Positions 27,851 to 36,351 are shown, numbered from the stretch's first letter. The stretch is DNA of 64,000 bases from Hydrogenophaga sp. RAC07 (GCF_001713375.1 NZ_CP016449.1:3286001-3350000); one strand, 5' to 3'. Translations and numbers: made by a program. Notes: generated from the sequence alone by a model not told the origin.

Positions 27851-29739
27851 CGTTCGTAGTCGAGCTTCACGCGCTGCTGCAGTGAGCGCAGCACCCGCAG
27901 GGTCTCCTTGAGGATGCGGCGGTCGATGTCGTTCAGGTGCTTGATGGCGATGCGGTTGGGGTTGCCACCCACGGCGGTGCCATCCAGTTGGGCGCGCAGG
28001 CGAAGCATCTGCAGAAACTCGAATCCACCCACCCAGGCCTGGTGCTCGGCAACGGGCACTCCGAGCAAAGGACCCACCGCCTCGAAGCGCTCGCGCGTGC
28101 CGGTGGCCACCACGCCCTGGGCCAGGGCGTACAGGCGCGCCACGTCGACAAAGATCGCCGTGCCCTGCAACTTGAGGTCCAGCGTGCCCTGCCCGTCCAC
28201 CTCGGTGGTGTCGATCTGACCCAGCCAGTTGAGCGGTGCACTTTGGGACAAACCGTTGAGCGCGAGCTGCCGCAGAAACCGCGGATTGCCGCGGGCACGG
28301 TGCGTGACGGACGCACGCAGTCGATCTGCCATCGCGGCTTGCCCGGCCAGGCTGCGAAAGTCGAAATAGATGCTGGCGTTGAGCAGGTCTTGCGGCGTGC
28401 CCCGGTCGACCCAGTTCGCAAAGCGCTGTTGCCATTCGCTCAGAGTGAGGCAGCAGGCCGGGTTGCTGGCCATGATGTTGCCCTTGCACAGCGGATAACC
28501 GCAGGCGTCCAGCGCCTCGTTTACGTCGCGTGCGAACGCCAGCCAGCGCGCCTTGTCGGGCGCCGGGTCCCCCTCTGACTCGGCCAGGATCAGTGCGTTG
28601 TCCTGGTCGGTCGCAATCGTCTGTTCGTTGCGCCCCTCGGAGCCCAGCGCGATCCAGCAGCAGTCGCTCAGGTCCAGGCCGTGCTGGTCCGCCATGAGAT
28701 GGACCAGGCGCGACGTCAACACATCGTTCAGGTGGCTGATGAGCGCGGTGAGCTGCTGGGCCTGCACACCCTGTCCCAGCAGTGCGCGCGCCAGACGGCG
28801 GATCTCGCGCGATCCCGCCAGCAGGCCTTGCACATCGGGCGCATTGCGCAGACCGCTGCTCACCTGCTTGAGGCTCAGGCGCTGCAAGGCAAACAGATCG
28901 CGCTCGGAGACCACACCCACCGCCCGACCGTCCCGCGTCACCGGCACGTGGCGAATGGCGCGGCTGGACATGAGCAGCGCCGCGTCCTGCGCGGTGTGCT
29001 GGTGCGTGAGCGTGATCACCGGCTGCGCCATCACCTGGCCAATTGGTGTGGCCAGCGGCAACTGCGGCAGCGTGATGCGCTCCAGGATGTCGGAGCGCGT
29101 CAGGATGCCCACCGGCGCCTCGGCCGCGTCGACCACCAACATGGAGCCGATGCGAAGTGAATGCATGCGGGTCAGCGCGTCCTGCAGCGGCGTCTGCGCC
29201 CGGCAGGTCACAGGCGCCTGGCGGCAGAGCTGGCCCAGCGGCGTCTCCAACGACTGCTCGGCCAGCGCCTGAGAGGCGTAGACCACCTGCAACGCCGCCC
29301 TCGAGAGTTCGAGAAAGCGCAGGATACGGCGGTTCAGAAAATCACCGAACACGGCACTGGCTTCGGCCAGCCGCTGCACGTCATCGACCGGCAGCGCCAG
29401 CACCGTGCTGTTTTCCGTGGCGCTGTACAGCGTGGTCACCGCGCGCTGGGCCAGCACGGCACTCACCGGAAAGAGCTCCCCCGCTTCGTACTGGAAGGCG
29501 CCACCCGCCACATCGGACAAACCGCGCCGACCCGTGATGGCGCCGCTGCGGATGAAGTACAGATCGCGCACCGGGCCGTCTTCGGGCCGCACCACCGCAT
29601 CCCCCTCTGCAAAGGCGAGCTCGCGCGACGCCGCCACAAAGGCCTGCACGTGGGCCGGCAACATGTCGGAAAACGGTGGATGGCGCTGGAGCTCGCTGCA
29701 CAGCGCGGCCGGGGAAGACGGAGCACGCCGGGCGGCCAT
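27847..29739 (-). CDS. Cyclic-nucleotide-binding / CBS-pair / DUF294 nucleotidyltransferase-like protein
   Basis: A 630-residue cytosolic regulator. Domains in order are a cNMP-binding fold (about residues 20-130, YFIRSGAITGRRG), two CBS domains (about 165-290, RIGSMLVVDAAEAPVGILTRSDIL and IRHVPVTRDGRAVGVVSERDL), a DUF294 nucleotidyltransferase-like domain (GSEGRNEQTIATDQDNALI, about 370-390) and a C-terminal substrate-binding domain. The GSEGR...DQDN motif keeps the metal-binding acidic pair. Related proteins are thought to be second-messenger-gated nucleotidyltransferases, but no substrate is established. It converges on the CobT-like gene with a 4-base overlap. Confidence 0.9.
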   Translation of the reverse strand: MAARRAPSSPAALCSELQRHPPFSDMLPAHVQAFVAASRELAFAEGDAVVRPEDGPVRDLYFIRSGAITGRRGLSDVAGGAFQYEAGELFPVSAVLAQRAVTTLYSATENSTVLALPVDDVQRLAEASAVFGDFLNRRILRFLELSRAALQVVYASQALAEQSLETPLGQLCRQAPVTCRAQTPLQDALTRMHSLRIGSMLVVDAAEAPVGILTRSDILERITLPQLPLATPIGQVMAQPVITLTHQHTAQDAALLMSSRAIRHVPVTRDGRAVGVVSERDLFALQRLSLKQVSSGLRNAPDVQGLLAGSREIRRLARALLGQGVQAQQLTALISHLNDVLTSRLVHLMADQHGLDLSDCCWIALGSEGRNEQTIATDQDNALILAESEGDPAPDKARWLAFARDVNEALDACGYPLCKGNIMASNPACCLTLSEWQQRFANWVDRGTPQDLLNASIYFDFRSLAGQAAMADRLRASVTHRARGNPRFLRQLALNGLSQSAPLNWLGQIDTTEVDGQGTLDLKLQGTAIFVDVARLYALAQGVVATGTRERFEAVGPLLGVPVAEHQAWVGGFEFLQMLRLRAQLDGTAVGGNPNRIAIKHLNDIDRRILKETLRVLRSLQQRVKLDYER

Positions 29740-29755
29740 GGACAGCGCGAAAGAA

Positions 29756-30268
29756 TCAGGACGGCGCTGGGGCGCTCTCGGGCAAGGTCAGTTCGACCGT
29801 GGCAGGGCCGTTCATGGAAGCCCCCAGGCGCGCCGAGCGCCGCGAGACCGCCTGCAGCACCAGCCCACCCTCGAGCGAAGCGCCCACCCGGTATGGACGC
29901 GGCGGCTGGCCGTTGACGGCGATCAGCGCGGCCCCGCCTGCTGCGCTGGCGGCCACCACACCTTGCAACTGGTACTGGGTGCCGGTGGGTGCCGCCGGCG
30001 CGTTGGGTGCAGCAGAGGCCACGGGCTGGGCACCCAGCACACGGGCCACGGCCAACGAGTCCACCTGGATCGGTGCGGGGGCGGCCACCGCCAAGGGCGT
30101 GACCGGTGAGCGGCCCAGGGCCTGCAAAGCCCAGTAACCCGCGCTCAGGCCCGCTGCCAGCCACAACACACCCGCCACAAGCGCCGGCCCTCGTCGGCTG
30201 GTGTTTTGCAACGCCGCCGGGCTTTCCATCAGAAAGCCGGAGTGACCGAACGCGGGTGCCTTTTTCAT
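29756..30268 (-). CDS. gspC: Type II secretion system protein GspC (short form)
   Basis: A 170-residue inner-membrane protein that links the inner-membrane platform to the secretin. One membrane segment (about residues 27-48, GPALVAGVLWLAAGLSAGYWAL) precedes a homology-region domain (about 90-155, YQLQGVVAASAAGGAALIAVNGQPPRPYRVGASL). It lacks the C-terminal PDZ domain of long GspC proteins and ends soon after the HR domain. It is divergent from gspG. The ATG at 30268 has no Shine-Dalgarno but sits 7 bases after a CATAAT hexamer. Confidence 0.85.
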   Translation of the reverse strand: MKKAPAFGHSGFLMESPAALQNTSRRGPALVAGVLWLAAGLSAGYWALQALGRSPVTPLAVAAPAPIQVDSLAVARVLGAQPVASAAPNAPAAPTGTQYQLQGVVAASAAGGAALIAVNGQPPRPYRVGASLEGGLVLQAVSRRSARLGASMNGPATVELTLPESAPAPS

Positions 30269-30275
30269 GCCCCGG

Positions 30276-30303
30276 ATTATGATCGACCGAGCCCCGCGCA
30301 CAA
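30276..30303 (-). promoter_or_regulatory. gspC promoter, leaderless layout
   Basis: On the minus strand TTGTGC (30303-30298) and CATAAT (30281-30276) are 16 bases apart, and CATAAT ends 7 bases before the gspC ATG. The transcript would begin at or near the start codon. Confidence 0.5.
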
Positions 30304-30333
30304 GGTGGGGCCACAGGCCTGTGCCCCCACTTG
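30301..30333. repeat. 33-bp near-palindrome between gspC and gspG
   Basis: The sequence is symmetric about 30317/30318: a perfect 12-base core CACAGGCCTGTG (30312-30323) sits inside 11-base arms (30301-30311 and 30323-30333) with two mismatches. It overlaps the -35 side of the gspC promoter and lies in the gspG leader, a good position for an operator serving both directions. Confidence 0.6.
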
Positions 30334-30371
30334 CCAGGTCTCGTCACCACACCAGCGTTCGGGAGTTCGAA

Positions 30372-30827
30372 TTGACACACCACAGCACTGAATCGCGCGC
30401 CCGCGCGCCACGGCGCATCCTGCAACGCGGCTTCACGCTGATCGAGCTCATGGTGGTGCTGGTCATCATCGGCGTGCTGGCCGCGCTGATCGTGCCCAAC
30501 GTGCTCGACCGCGCCGACGACGCCCGGGTGACCGCCGCCAGGACCGATGTGAACAACCTGATGCAGGCGCTCAAGCTCTACCGTTTGGACAACCAGCGTT
30601 ACCCCACCGGCGAACAAGGGCTCAATGCGCTGGTGGCCAAGCCCAGCACCGGCCCGATCCCGCCCAACTGGCGCCCCTATCTGGACAAGCTCCCGGCCGA
30701 CCCCTGGAGCCGTCCTTACCAGTACCTCAACCCAGGCCTCAAGGGTGAGGTGGACGTGCTCTCGCTCGGCGCCGACGGACAGCCGGGCGGTGAAAACCGG
30801 GATGCGGACGTCGGCAGTTGGCAATGA
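30372..30827 (+). CDS. gspG: Type II secretion major pseudopilin GspG
   Basis: A 151-residue major pseudopilin that builds the periplasmic pseudopilus. The prepilin peptidase site is G|FTLIELMVV after a basic leader of about 26 residues. The C-terminal region has RYPTGEQGLNALVAKP and the conserved calcium-site region LSLGADGQPGGENRDADVGSW. The TTG at 30372 is preferred: GGGAG lies about 8 bases upstream, and any earlier start would translate the 33-bp palindrome. It begins the gspGHIJKLMNDEF run. Confidence 0.93.
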   Translation: MTHHSTESRARAPRRILQRGFTLIELMVVLVIIGVLAALIVPNVLDRADDARVTAARTDVNNLMQALKLYRLDNQRYPTGEQGLNALVAKPSTGPIPPNWRPYLDKLPADPWSRPYQYLNPGLKGEVDVLSLGADGQPGGENRDADVGSWQ

Positions 30828-30946
30828 GCTTGCCCCCACGCTCCGCCGCTGCGCGGGTCGCTGCCCCCCAAGGGGGCTGTTTCGCCTTGGGGCGGCCCGG
30901 CGGCGAAACCTGGCCCCCACGCTCCGCCGCTGCGCGGGTCGCCTGA
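30824..30946 (+). CDS. Repeat-encoded mini-ORF coupling gspG to gspH
   Basis: A 40-codon frame starts at an ATG that overlaps the gspG stop (ATGA), runs through the whole 79-bp repeat and its partial second copy, and stops 8 bases before the gspH ATG. gspH has no good Shine-Dalgarno, so ribosomes finishing this frame could re-initiate there. The peptide itself (PPRSAAARVAAPQGG and so on) has no recognisable domain. Translation is inferred. Confidence 0.3.
   Translation: MSLPPRSAAARVAAPQGGCFALGRPGGETWPPRSAAARVA
30832..30910 (+). repeat. 79-bp dispersed repeat, copy A (family 1)
   Basis: Identical over 79 bases to copy B at 32484-32562. It contains an internal hairpin (GCCCCCCAAGG with CCTTGGGGC) and has no stop codon in any plus-strand frame. 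From 30913 to 30941 its first 29 bases are repeated perfectly, so this is one and a third copies. From memory, similar sequences are common between genes in Comamonadaceae. Confidence 0.9.
30913..30941 (+). repeat. Partial second copy of the 79-bp repeat
   Basis: A perfect 29-base direct repeat of 30832-30860, placed immediately after copy A and 13 bases before gspH. Confidence 0.9.
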
Positions 30947-30954
30947 AGAAACCC

Positions 30955-31416
30955 ATGCGGCGCAGCCTGGGCTTCACCCTGATCGAACTCATGGTCGTGG
31001 TGGCGCTGGTGGCGCTGGCCACGGCCGGCGTGACGCTGTCCTTGCGCGATGACGGCTCCACGCGGCTGGAGCGGGAAGGCCTTCGCCTGTCGGCGTTGAT
31101 CGAATCGGCGCGCGCGCAATCGCGCACCAGCGGCCTGCCCGTGGTGTGGCGCAGCCTGCCGCAAGGCTTTGAGTTTGTCGGCCTGCCGCCGCTGCGCAGC
31201 GGTGCGCCCTCGCGTGACAGCCTGATCGGACCACGCAGCTGGCTCAGTCCCGACACCGTGGCCCAGGTGATCCAGCCCCCGGGGGCATTGACGCTCGTGC
31301 TCGGCCCCGAGCCGCTGATTGCAGCGCAGCGCGTGGTGCTGCAGCAGGGCGACCGGCGCCTGACCCTGTCCACCGACGGCATCTCGGCCTTTGCCGTCGT
31401 GCCCGACGCACCGTGA
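30955..31416 (+). CDS. gspH: Type II secretion minor pseudopilin GspH
   Basis: A 153-residue minor pseudopilin. A short leader MRRSLG precedes the cleavage site G|FTLIELMVVVALVALATAGVT with the conserved Glu5. The rest is a small globular domain of the GspH/FimT type (YRLSALIESARAQSRTSGLPV-like region near residues 45-65). Its stop overlaps the gspI GTG (GTGA). Confidence 0.9.
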   Translation: MRRSLGFTLIELMVVVALVALATAGVTLSLRDDGSTRLEREGLRLSALIESARAQSRTSGLPVVWRSLPQGFEFVGLPPLRSGAPSRDSLIGPRSWLSPDTVAQVIQPPGALTLVLGPEPLIAAQRVVLQQGDRRLTLSTDGISAFAVVPDAP

Positions 31417-31781
31417 AGGCCTCGCGCGGTTTCACCCTGATTGAAGTGCTGGTGGCGCTCGCGGTGATCGCCATCACACTCGCCGCTGGATTGCAGGCCA
31501 CCGGCTCGCTCACGCGAGCCGCCGTGCGCCAGAGCGACCAATGGCTGGCCCAGATGTGCGCCGAAAACGAACTCACGCGCCTGCGGCTGCAGCGACAGTT
31601 GCCCGGCACCGGCGACAGCGAGATGGCGTGCGAGCAAGCCGGCCGGCTGCTGCGCGTGCGCCTGGCGGTCCTGCCCACGCCGAACCCGAACTTCCGCCGC
31701 ATCGACGCGGTGGTGGAGGGCGATGTGGATGGCAACACGGTGCGGCTGCTGTCGCTGTCCACCATCATGGGGCGCTACTGA
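31413..31781 (+). CDS. gspI: Type II secretion minor pseudopilin GspI
   Basis: A 122-residue minor pseudopilin with leader MKASRG and cleavage site G|FTLIEVLVALAVIAITLAA. GspI, J and K form the tip complex of the pseudopilus. The GTG start overlaps the gspH TGA, and its own TGA shares a base with the gspJ ATG, so translation is coupled. Confidence 0.92.
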   Translation: MKASRGFTLIEVLVALAVIAITLAAGLQATGSLTRAAVRQSDQWLAQMCAENELTRLRLQRQLPGTGDSEMACEQAGRLLRVRLAVLPTPNPNFRRIDAVVEGDVDGNTVRLLSLSTIMGRY

Positions 31782-32479
31782 TGACCTGGCGCACGCGCTC
31801 CCAGGGCTTCACCCTCATCGAACTGCTGGTTGCCATCGCGGTGATGGCCATGCTCGCGCTGCTGAGCTGGCGTTCCATCGACGGCATGTCGCACACGCAG
31901 AACATCACGCAGGAGCGCTCCGACGGCTTGTTGCGGTTGCAGTCGGCGGTGGGCCAGTGGATCGCCGATCTGGACGCGGTACTCGACACCGGCGAGGTCA
32001 ATCCGGTCGATTTCAACGGCCAGACGCTGCGCCTCACCCGACGCGACAGCGCGGAATCGGGCCTGGACAGTCGCGGCGTTCGGGTGGTGGCCTGGGCGCT
32101 GTTGCCGTCGGCAAACGGCGGGCAATGGACACGCTGGCAGTCGGGGCCGCTGCTGCAGCGCGACGAACTGGCCCGCGCCTGGCAGCGCGCGGCCGACTGG
32201 GGTCGAGGTGGTCCGTCCCCGACCGGCTCCAACAACCCCGGCGCCGACAGCGCGCTGGCGATCATCGCCGTCGACCAATGGCAAATCTTCTATCACCGGG
32301 GTGAGACCTGGGGCAATCCCTTGTCTTCCGTGGGCACCGAAGGCGCCGAACCGGGTGGCGCCGCTGCCAGCAGCCTGCCCAACGGCGTGCGCCTGCAACT
32401 CACCCTGTCCGGTGGCCAGGGGCTCACCGGCACGCTGCTGCGCGACTGGGCGCGTCCAACGTTGGAGGCGGGCAGATGA
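31781..32479 (+). CDS. gspJ: Type II secretion minor pseudopilin GspJ
   Basis: A 232-residue minor pseudopilin. Leader MTWRTRSQG is cleaved before FTLIELLVAIAVMAMLALLSW. The body is the larger GspJ beta-rich domain. ATG 31781 is used rather than the longer open frame because the prepilin leader begins there. The stop overlaps the gspK ATG (ATGA). Confidence 0.92.
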   Translation: MTWRTRSQGFTLIELLVAIAVMAMLALLSWRSIDGMSHTQNITQERSDGLLRLQSAVGQWIADLDAVLDTGEVNPVDFNGQTLRLTRRDSAESGLDSRGVRVVAWALLPSANGGQWTRWQSGPLLQRDELARAWQRAADWGRGGPSPTGSNNPGADSALAIIAVDQWQIFYHRGETWGNPLSSVGTEGAEPGGAAASSLPNGVRLQLTLSGGQGLTGTLLRDWARPTLEAGR

Positions 32480-33549
32480 AGTGGCCCCCACGCTCCGCCG
32501 CTGCGCGGGTCGCTGCCCCCCAAGGGGGCTGTTTCGCCTTGGGGCGGCCCGGCGGCGAAACCTTGCTCAAACTCCACCGCCAGCGGGGCGCCGCGCTTCT
32601 GCTTGCGATGCTCACCGTCACGCTCGTGGCCACCTTGGCATCAGCCGCGTTGTGGCAGCAGTGGCGCTCCACCGAGGTCGAGCAGGCCGAGCGCCAGCGC
32701 GTGCAGGCGGGTTGGATCCTGACCGGGGCGCTCGACTGGGCGCGCCTGATCCTGCGCGAGGACGCGCGCAGCAACCAGAACAGCGGCAACGCCGACCACC
32801 TGGGCGAACCCTGGGCTCTGCCGCTGGAAGAGGCGCGCCTCTCCAGCTTTCTCGCCGCCGACAAGAGCAACAACGCCGACAACACCCTGGAGGCCTTTCT
32901 CTCCGGCGAAATGATCGACATGCAGTCGCGCCTGAACTTCAACAACCTGGTGCGCACCACCGGCGGCGGCGCCACGGCCAAGGCGGAAACCTCCGAAGTC
33001 GATCTGCGCGCTTTCAGCCGACTGTTCGAACAGCTCGGCCTGCCCCTGGCAGAGCTCACCAACGCCGCGGCCGAATTGCGCAACACCACCCAGCTGGCCC
33101 TGACGGACCCCCTGCCCTCGCGCACCGCACTGCAACCGCGCAAGCTCTCGCACCTGGGCTGGTTGGGCATCAGCCGCACCAGCCTGGCGGCGCTGGAACC
33201 CCACGTCACCGTGTTGCCCGAACGCTCCAGCCTCAACCTCAACACCGCCAGCGCCCAGGCGATTCATGCCAGCCTGCCCGGCCTGGACATGGCGCAGGCG
33301 CGCCAGGTGGTGGCCGCACGCGAACGCAACCCGTTCAAGAACCTCAGTGACGTGACCCAGGCCGTGCCGGCCACCGCCGGCAAGCTCAATGACGATGCCC
33401 ACGGCACACGCAGCCGTTACTTCGAGGTGCGGGGTCGCCTGCGGCTGGAGAGCGCCGTCATCGAAGAACGCTCGCTGGTCGTGCGCAACAACCTCGATGT
33501 GCGGGTGAGCTGGCGCGAGCGCTTCGCCCGACCCGGCGCGCGTCCCTGA
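32476..33549 (+). CDS. gspK: Type II secretion minor pseudopilin GspK with repeat-derived leader
   Basis: A 357-residue tip pseudopilin from the coupled ATG 32476. The mature start is G|AALLLAMLTVTLVATLASAALW, and the family's SAM-like helical domain follows (NLNTASAQAIHASLPGLDMAQARQV near residue 255). GspK lacks the usual Glu5, as seen here. The first ~29 codons are the 79-bp repeat, making a 38-residue leader in place of the usual 6-10. A TTG at 32563, just after the repeat, is an alternative start giving a normal leader, but it has no good ribosome site. Confidence 0.9.
   Translation: MKWPPRSAAARVAAPQGGCFALGRPGGETLLKLHRQRGAALLLAMLTVTLVATLASAALWQQWRSTEVEQAERQRVQAGWILTGALDWARLILREDARSNQNSGNADHLGEPWALPLEEARLSSFLAADKSNNADNTLEAFLSGEMIDMQSRLNFNNLVRTTGGGATAKAETSEVDLRAFSRLFEQLGLPLAELTNAAAELRNTTQLALTDPLPSRTALQPRKLSHLGWLGISRTSLAALEPHVTVLPERSSLNLNTASAQAIHASLPGLDMAQARQVVAARERNPFKNLSDVTQAVPATAGKLNDDAHGTRSRYFEVRGRLRLESAVIEERSLVVRNNLDVRVSWRERFARPGARP
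32484..32562 (+). repeat. 79-bp dispersed repeat, copy B (inside gspK start)
   Basis: Identical to copy A over all 79 bases and in the same orientation. It starts 5 bases after the gspK ATG codon and is read in frame into the pseudopilin. Confidence 0.9.
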
Positions 33550-33590
33550 CGCGCAGCGCCAACAATGACCGCCTTTTCCCCCGCAACTTT

Positions 33591-33621
33591 TTGACTACAC
33601 GTCACACAGGCTCTCTAGAAT
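33591..33621 (+). promoter_or_regulatory. Possible internal promoter before gspL
   Basis: TTGACT at 33591-33596 and TAGAAT at 33616-33621 are separated by 19 bases, slightly longer than ideal. It lies in the only sizeable gap (70 bases) between gspK and gspL and could give gspLMNDEF independent transcription. Confidence 0.35.
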
Positions 33622-34972
33622 GGGGCGATCCGTGGCCTTGCGCCACGCACCCCACCCCATTGTGCTGATCCTCACCCCCGCGGATTTTTCCGTCACCACC
33701 CCCACGCCCACCTCGGCCCTGTTCGACTGGGCTGCCTCGGGCAATGGGCAGCAGATCAACGACCTGGGCCAATGCGCCGCTTCGCTGCTGCCGCGCGACG
33801 ACGAGGTGGTTCTGGTGCTGCCACCGCGTGCCGTCTCGTGGCACCGCGTGGCGCTGCCCAAGGTGGCGTCAACCCGCTTGCGCGCCGCACTCGAAGGACT
33901 GCTGGAAGACCGCCTGCTGGCCGACGTGAACGAGCTGCATTTCGCGCTGGAGCCGGGCGGCAAGTCGGGCCAGGCGGTGTGGGTCGCGGTGTGCCAGAAA
34001 ACCTGGCTGCGCAGCTGGCTGCAAATCCTTGAAGGCGCGGGCCGTCCGGTCACGCGCATCGTGCCGTCGATGTGGCCGCTGGTGCAGTCCGAAGCACCCG
34101 TGGCGTCGGCAGGCGCTTCGCGCAGCTTTGAGCTCGACATCCCGTCCACCATCCACTGGGCCCACGCCGAGAGCGGGCAGGTGTGGCTGGGCAGTTCCAG
34201 CGTGCTGGGGGTGAGCTGCACGCCGCTGCTGGAAGCCAACAGCGGCGCTGGTGGAAGCGCGAGCGTGGCGGCCATCACCGCGCTCATGCCGCCCTCGCCC
34301 GACGCGCTGGGTGAGTCCGCCGAATACGACATCTGGTTGGCCGATCCCAGCGTGGCCACGGTGGCCGAACGCATCCTGAACCAGCGCTTCGAACTGGTGG
34401 CCCAGCCCCAGTGGCTGCTGCGCTGCTCGCAGTCCGACTGGAACCTGGCGCAGTTCGACCTCAGCCTGTCGGCCAGCGCGCGCCGCGGCCAACGTTTGCG
34501 GCGCAGCCTGCGGCAATGGCGCAGCGCGCCAGCCTGGCGCCCGGCGCGCTGGGGGCTGGCGGCTCTGGTGGGCGTGCAACTGGTCGGGCTCAACGCCGCC
34601 GCATGGCACGAAAGCAGCGCACTGCAAGCCAAACAACAGGCGGTGCAGCAGACCCTGCAACAGACCTTCCCGCAGGTCACGCTGGTGCTCGACGCGCCGG
34701 TGCAGATGCAGCGCGAGCTGGTCCGACTGCAGCAGACCGCCGGCGCGCTCTCGCTGGGCGATCTCGAAACGCTGCTGGGTGCGATCGATCAGGCGTCCGG
34801 TGGCGACAACCTGATGCCCGGCACGATCAACTACACACCGGGCGACGGCCGCTTCGCTGGCTGGCGTGCCACCGAAGACCAGGTGCGCGCCTTGCAACAA
34901 ACCCTGGAACGCGCCGGTTGGCGGGTGCGTTTCGACGGCAACGAACTGGCCTTGAGCCCACCCGCACCCTGA
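33620..34972 (+). CDS. gspL: Type II secretion platform protein GspL
   Basis: A 450-residue protein that recruits the GspE ATPase to the inner-membrane platform. An actin-like cytoplasmic domain (about residues 12-290, ALEGLLEDRLLADVNELHFAL) is followed by one membrane segment (about 312-330, ARWGLAALVGVQLVGLNAAAW) and a periplasmic ferredoxin-like domain. The start is uncertain: ATG 33620 would overlap the possible -10 element, in which case GTG 33632 or GTG 33662 would be used. Confidence 0.88.
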   Translation: MGRSVALRHAPHPIVLILTPADFSVTTPTPTSALFDWAASGNGQQINDLGQCAASLLPRDDEVVLVLPPRAVSWHRVALPKVASTRLRAALEGLLEDRLLADVNELHFALEPGGKSGQAVWVAVCQKTWLRSWLQILEGAGRPVTRIVPSMWPLVQSEAPVASAGASRSFELDIPSTIHWAHAESGQVWLGSSSVLGVSCTPLLEANSGAGGSASVAAITALMPPSPDALGESAEYDIWLADPSVATVAERILNQRFELVAQPQWLLRCSQSDWNLAQFDLSLSASARRGQRLRRSLRQWRSAPAWRPARWGLAALVGVQLVGLNAAAWHESSALQAKQQAVQQTLQQTFPQVTLVLDAPVQMQRELVRLQQTAGALSLGDLETLLGAIDQASGGDNLMPGTINYTPGDGRFAGWRATEDQVRALQQTLERAGWRVRFDGNELALSPPAP

Positions 34973-34976
34973 CCCC

Positions 34977-35522
34977 ATGGCCACCCTTCAACGTTCCCCC
35001 TCTGCCAGCGCCTCTCTCGCCCGCGTCACCGCGCCGCTCTCCAGCGCGCTGGACCGGCTCTCGCCCCGCGAGCGCCAGGCCGTCTTGATCGCGCTGTGGG
35101 TCGTGGGCCTGGGCCTGCTGTGGTGGCTGGCGGTGGCGCCGGCCCTGGCGACGCTGCGCGAGGCGCCCGCGCGCCATGCCCGGCTCGACGCCCAGCTGGG
35201 CCAGATGCAGCGCATGGCGGCCACCGCCACGGCACTGCGCAGCGAATCCACCGCCCAGCCGCCGAGCCGCGACCAGGTCTTGCGCGCGCTCGAGGCCGCC
35301 ACCGCGTCCATGGGCCCCACCGCCCAGCTCTCGGTGCTGGGCGACCGCGCCACCGCCACGCTGCGCGGCACGCCACCGGCCGCGCTGGCGCAGTGGCTGG
35401 CGCAGGTGCGCATCAACGCAAGGCTGCTCCCGCTGGAAACCCAGCTCACACGCGACCCCGCCACCTCGGGCTGGAACGGCACCGTGGTGCTGTCCGGCCC
35501 CGGCCTGGCCGGGGGCGGCTGA
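34977..35522 (+). CDS. gspM: Type II secretion protein GspM
   Basis: A 181-residue bitopic inner-membrane partner of GspL. A short cytoplasmic N-terminus is followed by one membrane helix (about residues 38-60, AVLIALWVVGLGLLWWLAVAP), a coiled-coil-like stretch and a ferredoxin-like periplasmic domain. It begins 4 bases after gspL and is followed by gspN after 3 bases. Confidence 0.9.
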   Translation: MATLQRSPSASASLARVTAPLSSALDRLSPRERQAVLIALWVVGLGLLWWLAVAPALATLREAPARHARLDAQLGQMQRMAATATALRSESTAQPPSRDQVLRALEAATASMGPTAQLSVLGDRATATLRGTPPAALAQWLAQVRINARLLPLETQLTRDPATSGWNGTVVLSGPGLAGGG

Positions 35523-35525
35523 GCC

Positions 35526-36320
35526 ATGAACGCACGCTGGCCTTCACGCCTGGCCTGGACGGGTGCCGTGCTGGGCCTGCTGGGCGCGCTGCTTGTGTTC
35601 GCCCCGGCGCGCTGGCTGGCCAACAGCATCAACGCCGCCACCAACGACCAGCTCCAGCTCGTCAACGCGCGCGGCACGGTCTGGCGCGGCCAGGCCGACC
35701 TCATGTTCACCGGCGGCCAGGGCAGCCAGACGCGCACCACGCTGCCGCAAGGTGTGCAGTGGCGGATCTCCCCCACCCTGGTCTCGGGCCTGCCGGCCAT
35801 GGCGCTGCAACTGACAGCCCCTTGCTGCACGGCGCAGCCGGTGGCCCTCACCGCCCGGCCACTGCTGGGCGGGGCCGAGGTGCGGCTGGCGGCCTTCAGC
35901 AGCCGCTGGCCCGCCGAGTTGCTGATCGGTCTGGGTACCCCCTGGAACACCTTGCGCATGGAAGGCCAGCTCAGCCTGCAGACCGGCGGCCTCACGCTGC
36001 GCTGGGACAGCGGCCGCGGCAGCATGCAGGGCGCCCTGGCGGTGGAAGCGCAAGACATGGCCTCGCGCCTGTCGACACTGCGCCCGCTCGGCAGCTACCG
36101 CATGGACGTGCGCTCCGAGGCCGACAGCAACACCACCACCCTCGCGTTGCAGACGCTCAACGGACGCCTGCAACTGCAGGGCCAGGGCCAGTGGGTGGGC
36201 GGACGCCTGCGTTTCCAGGGAGTGGCCGAAGCGGCCCCCGACAGCGAAGCCGCCCTGAACAACCTGCTCAACATCATCGGACGCCGGCAAGGCCCGCGTT
36301 CGCTGCTGAACATCGGCTGA
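35526..36320 (+). CDS. gspN: Type II secretion protein GspN
   Basis: A 264-residue GspN with one N-terminal membrane anchor (about residues 8-30) and a periplasmic beta-rich domain including RLAAFSSRWPAELLIGLGTPWNTL and LNGRLQLQGQGQWVGGRLRF. Its role is accessory and not all systems have it. Two adjacent cysteines (APCCTAQ, near residue 99) could form a disulfide. Confidence 0.88.
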   Translation: MNARWPSRLAWTGAVLGLLGALLVFAPARWLANSINAATNDQLQLVNARGTVWRGQADLMFTGGQGSQTRTTLPQGVQWRISPTLVSGLPAMALQLTAPCCTAQPVALTARPLLGGAEVRLAAFSSRWPAELLIGLGTPWNTLRMEGQLSLQTGGLTLRWDSGRGSMQGALAVEAQDMASRLSTLRPLGSYRMDVRSEADSNTTTLALQTLNGRLQLQGQGQWVGGRLRFQGVAEAAPDSEAALNNLLNIIGRRQGPRSLLNIG

Positions 36321-36351
36321 CATCCCCCGTGTCGCAGCCTCCACTTACCCT

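Noticed and set aside
29463..31637. 724-codon minus-strand frame over gspC-gspI
   Set aside because: Runs through the repeats and several pseudopilin genes; no domain and no plausible start.
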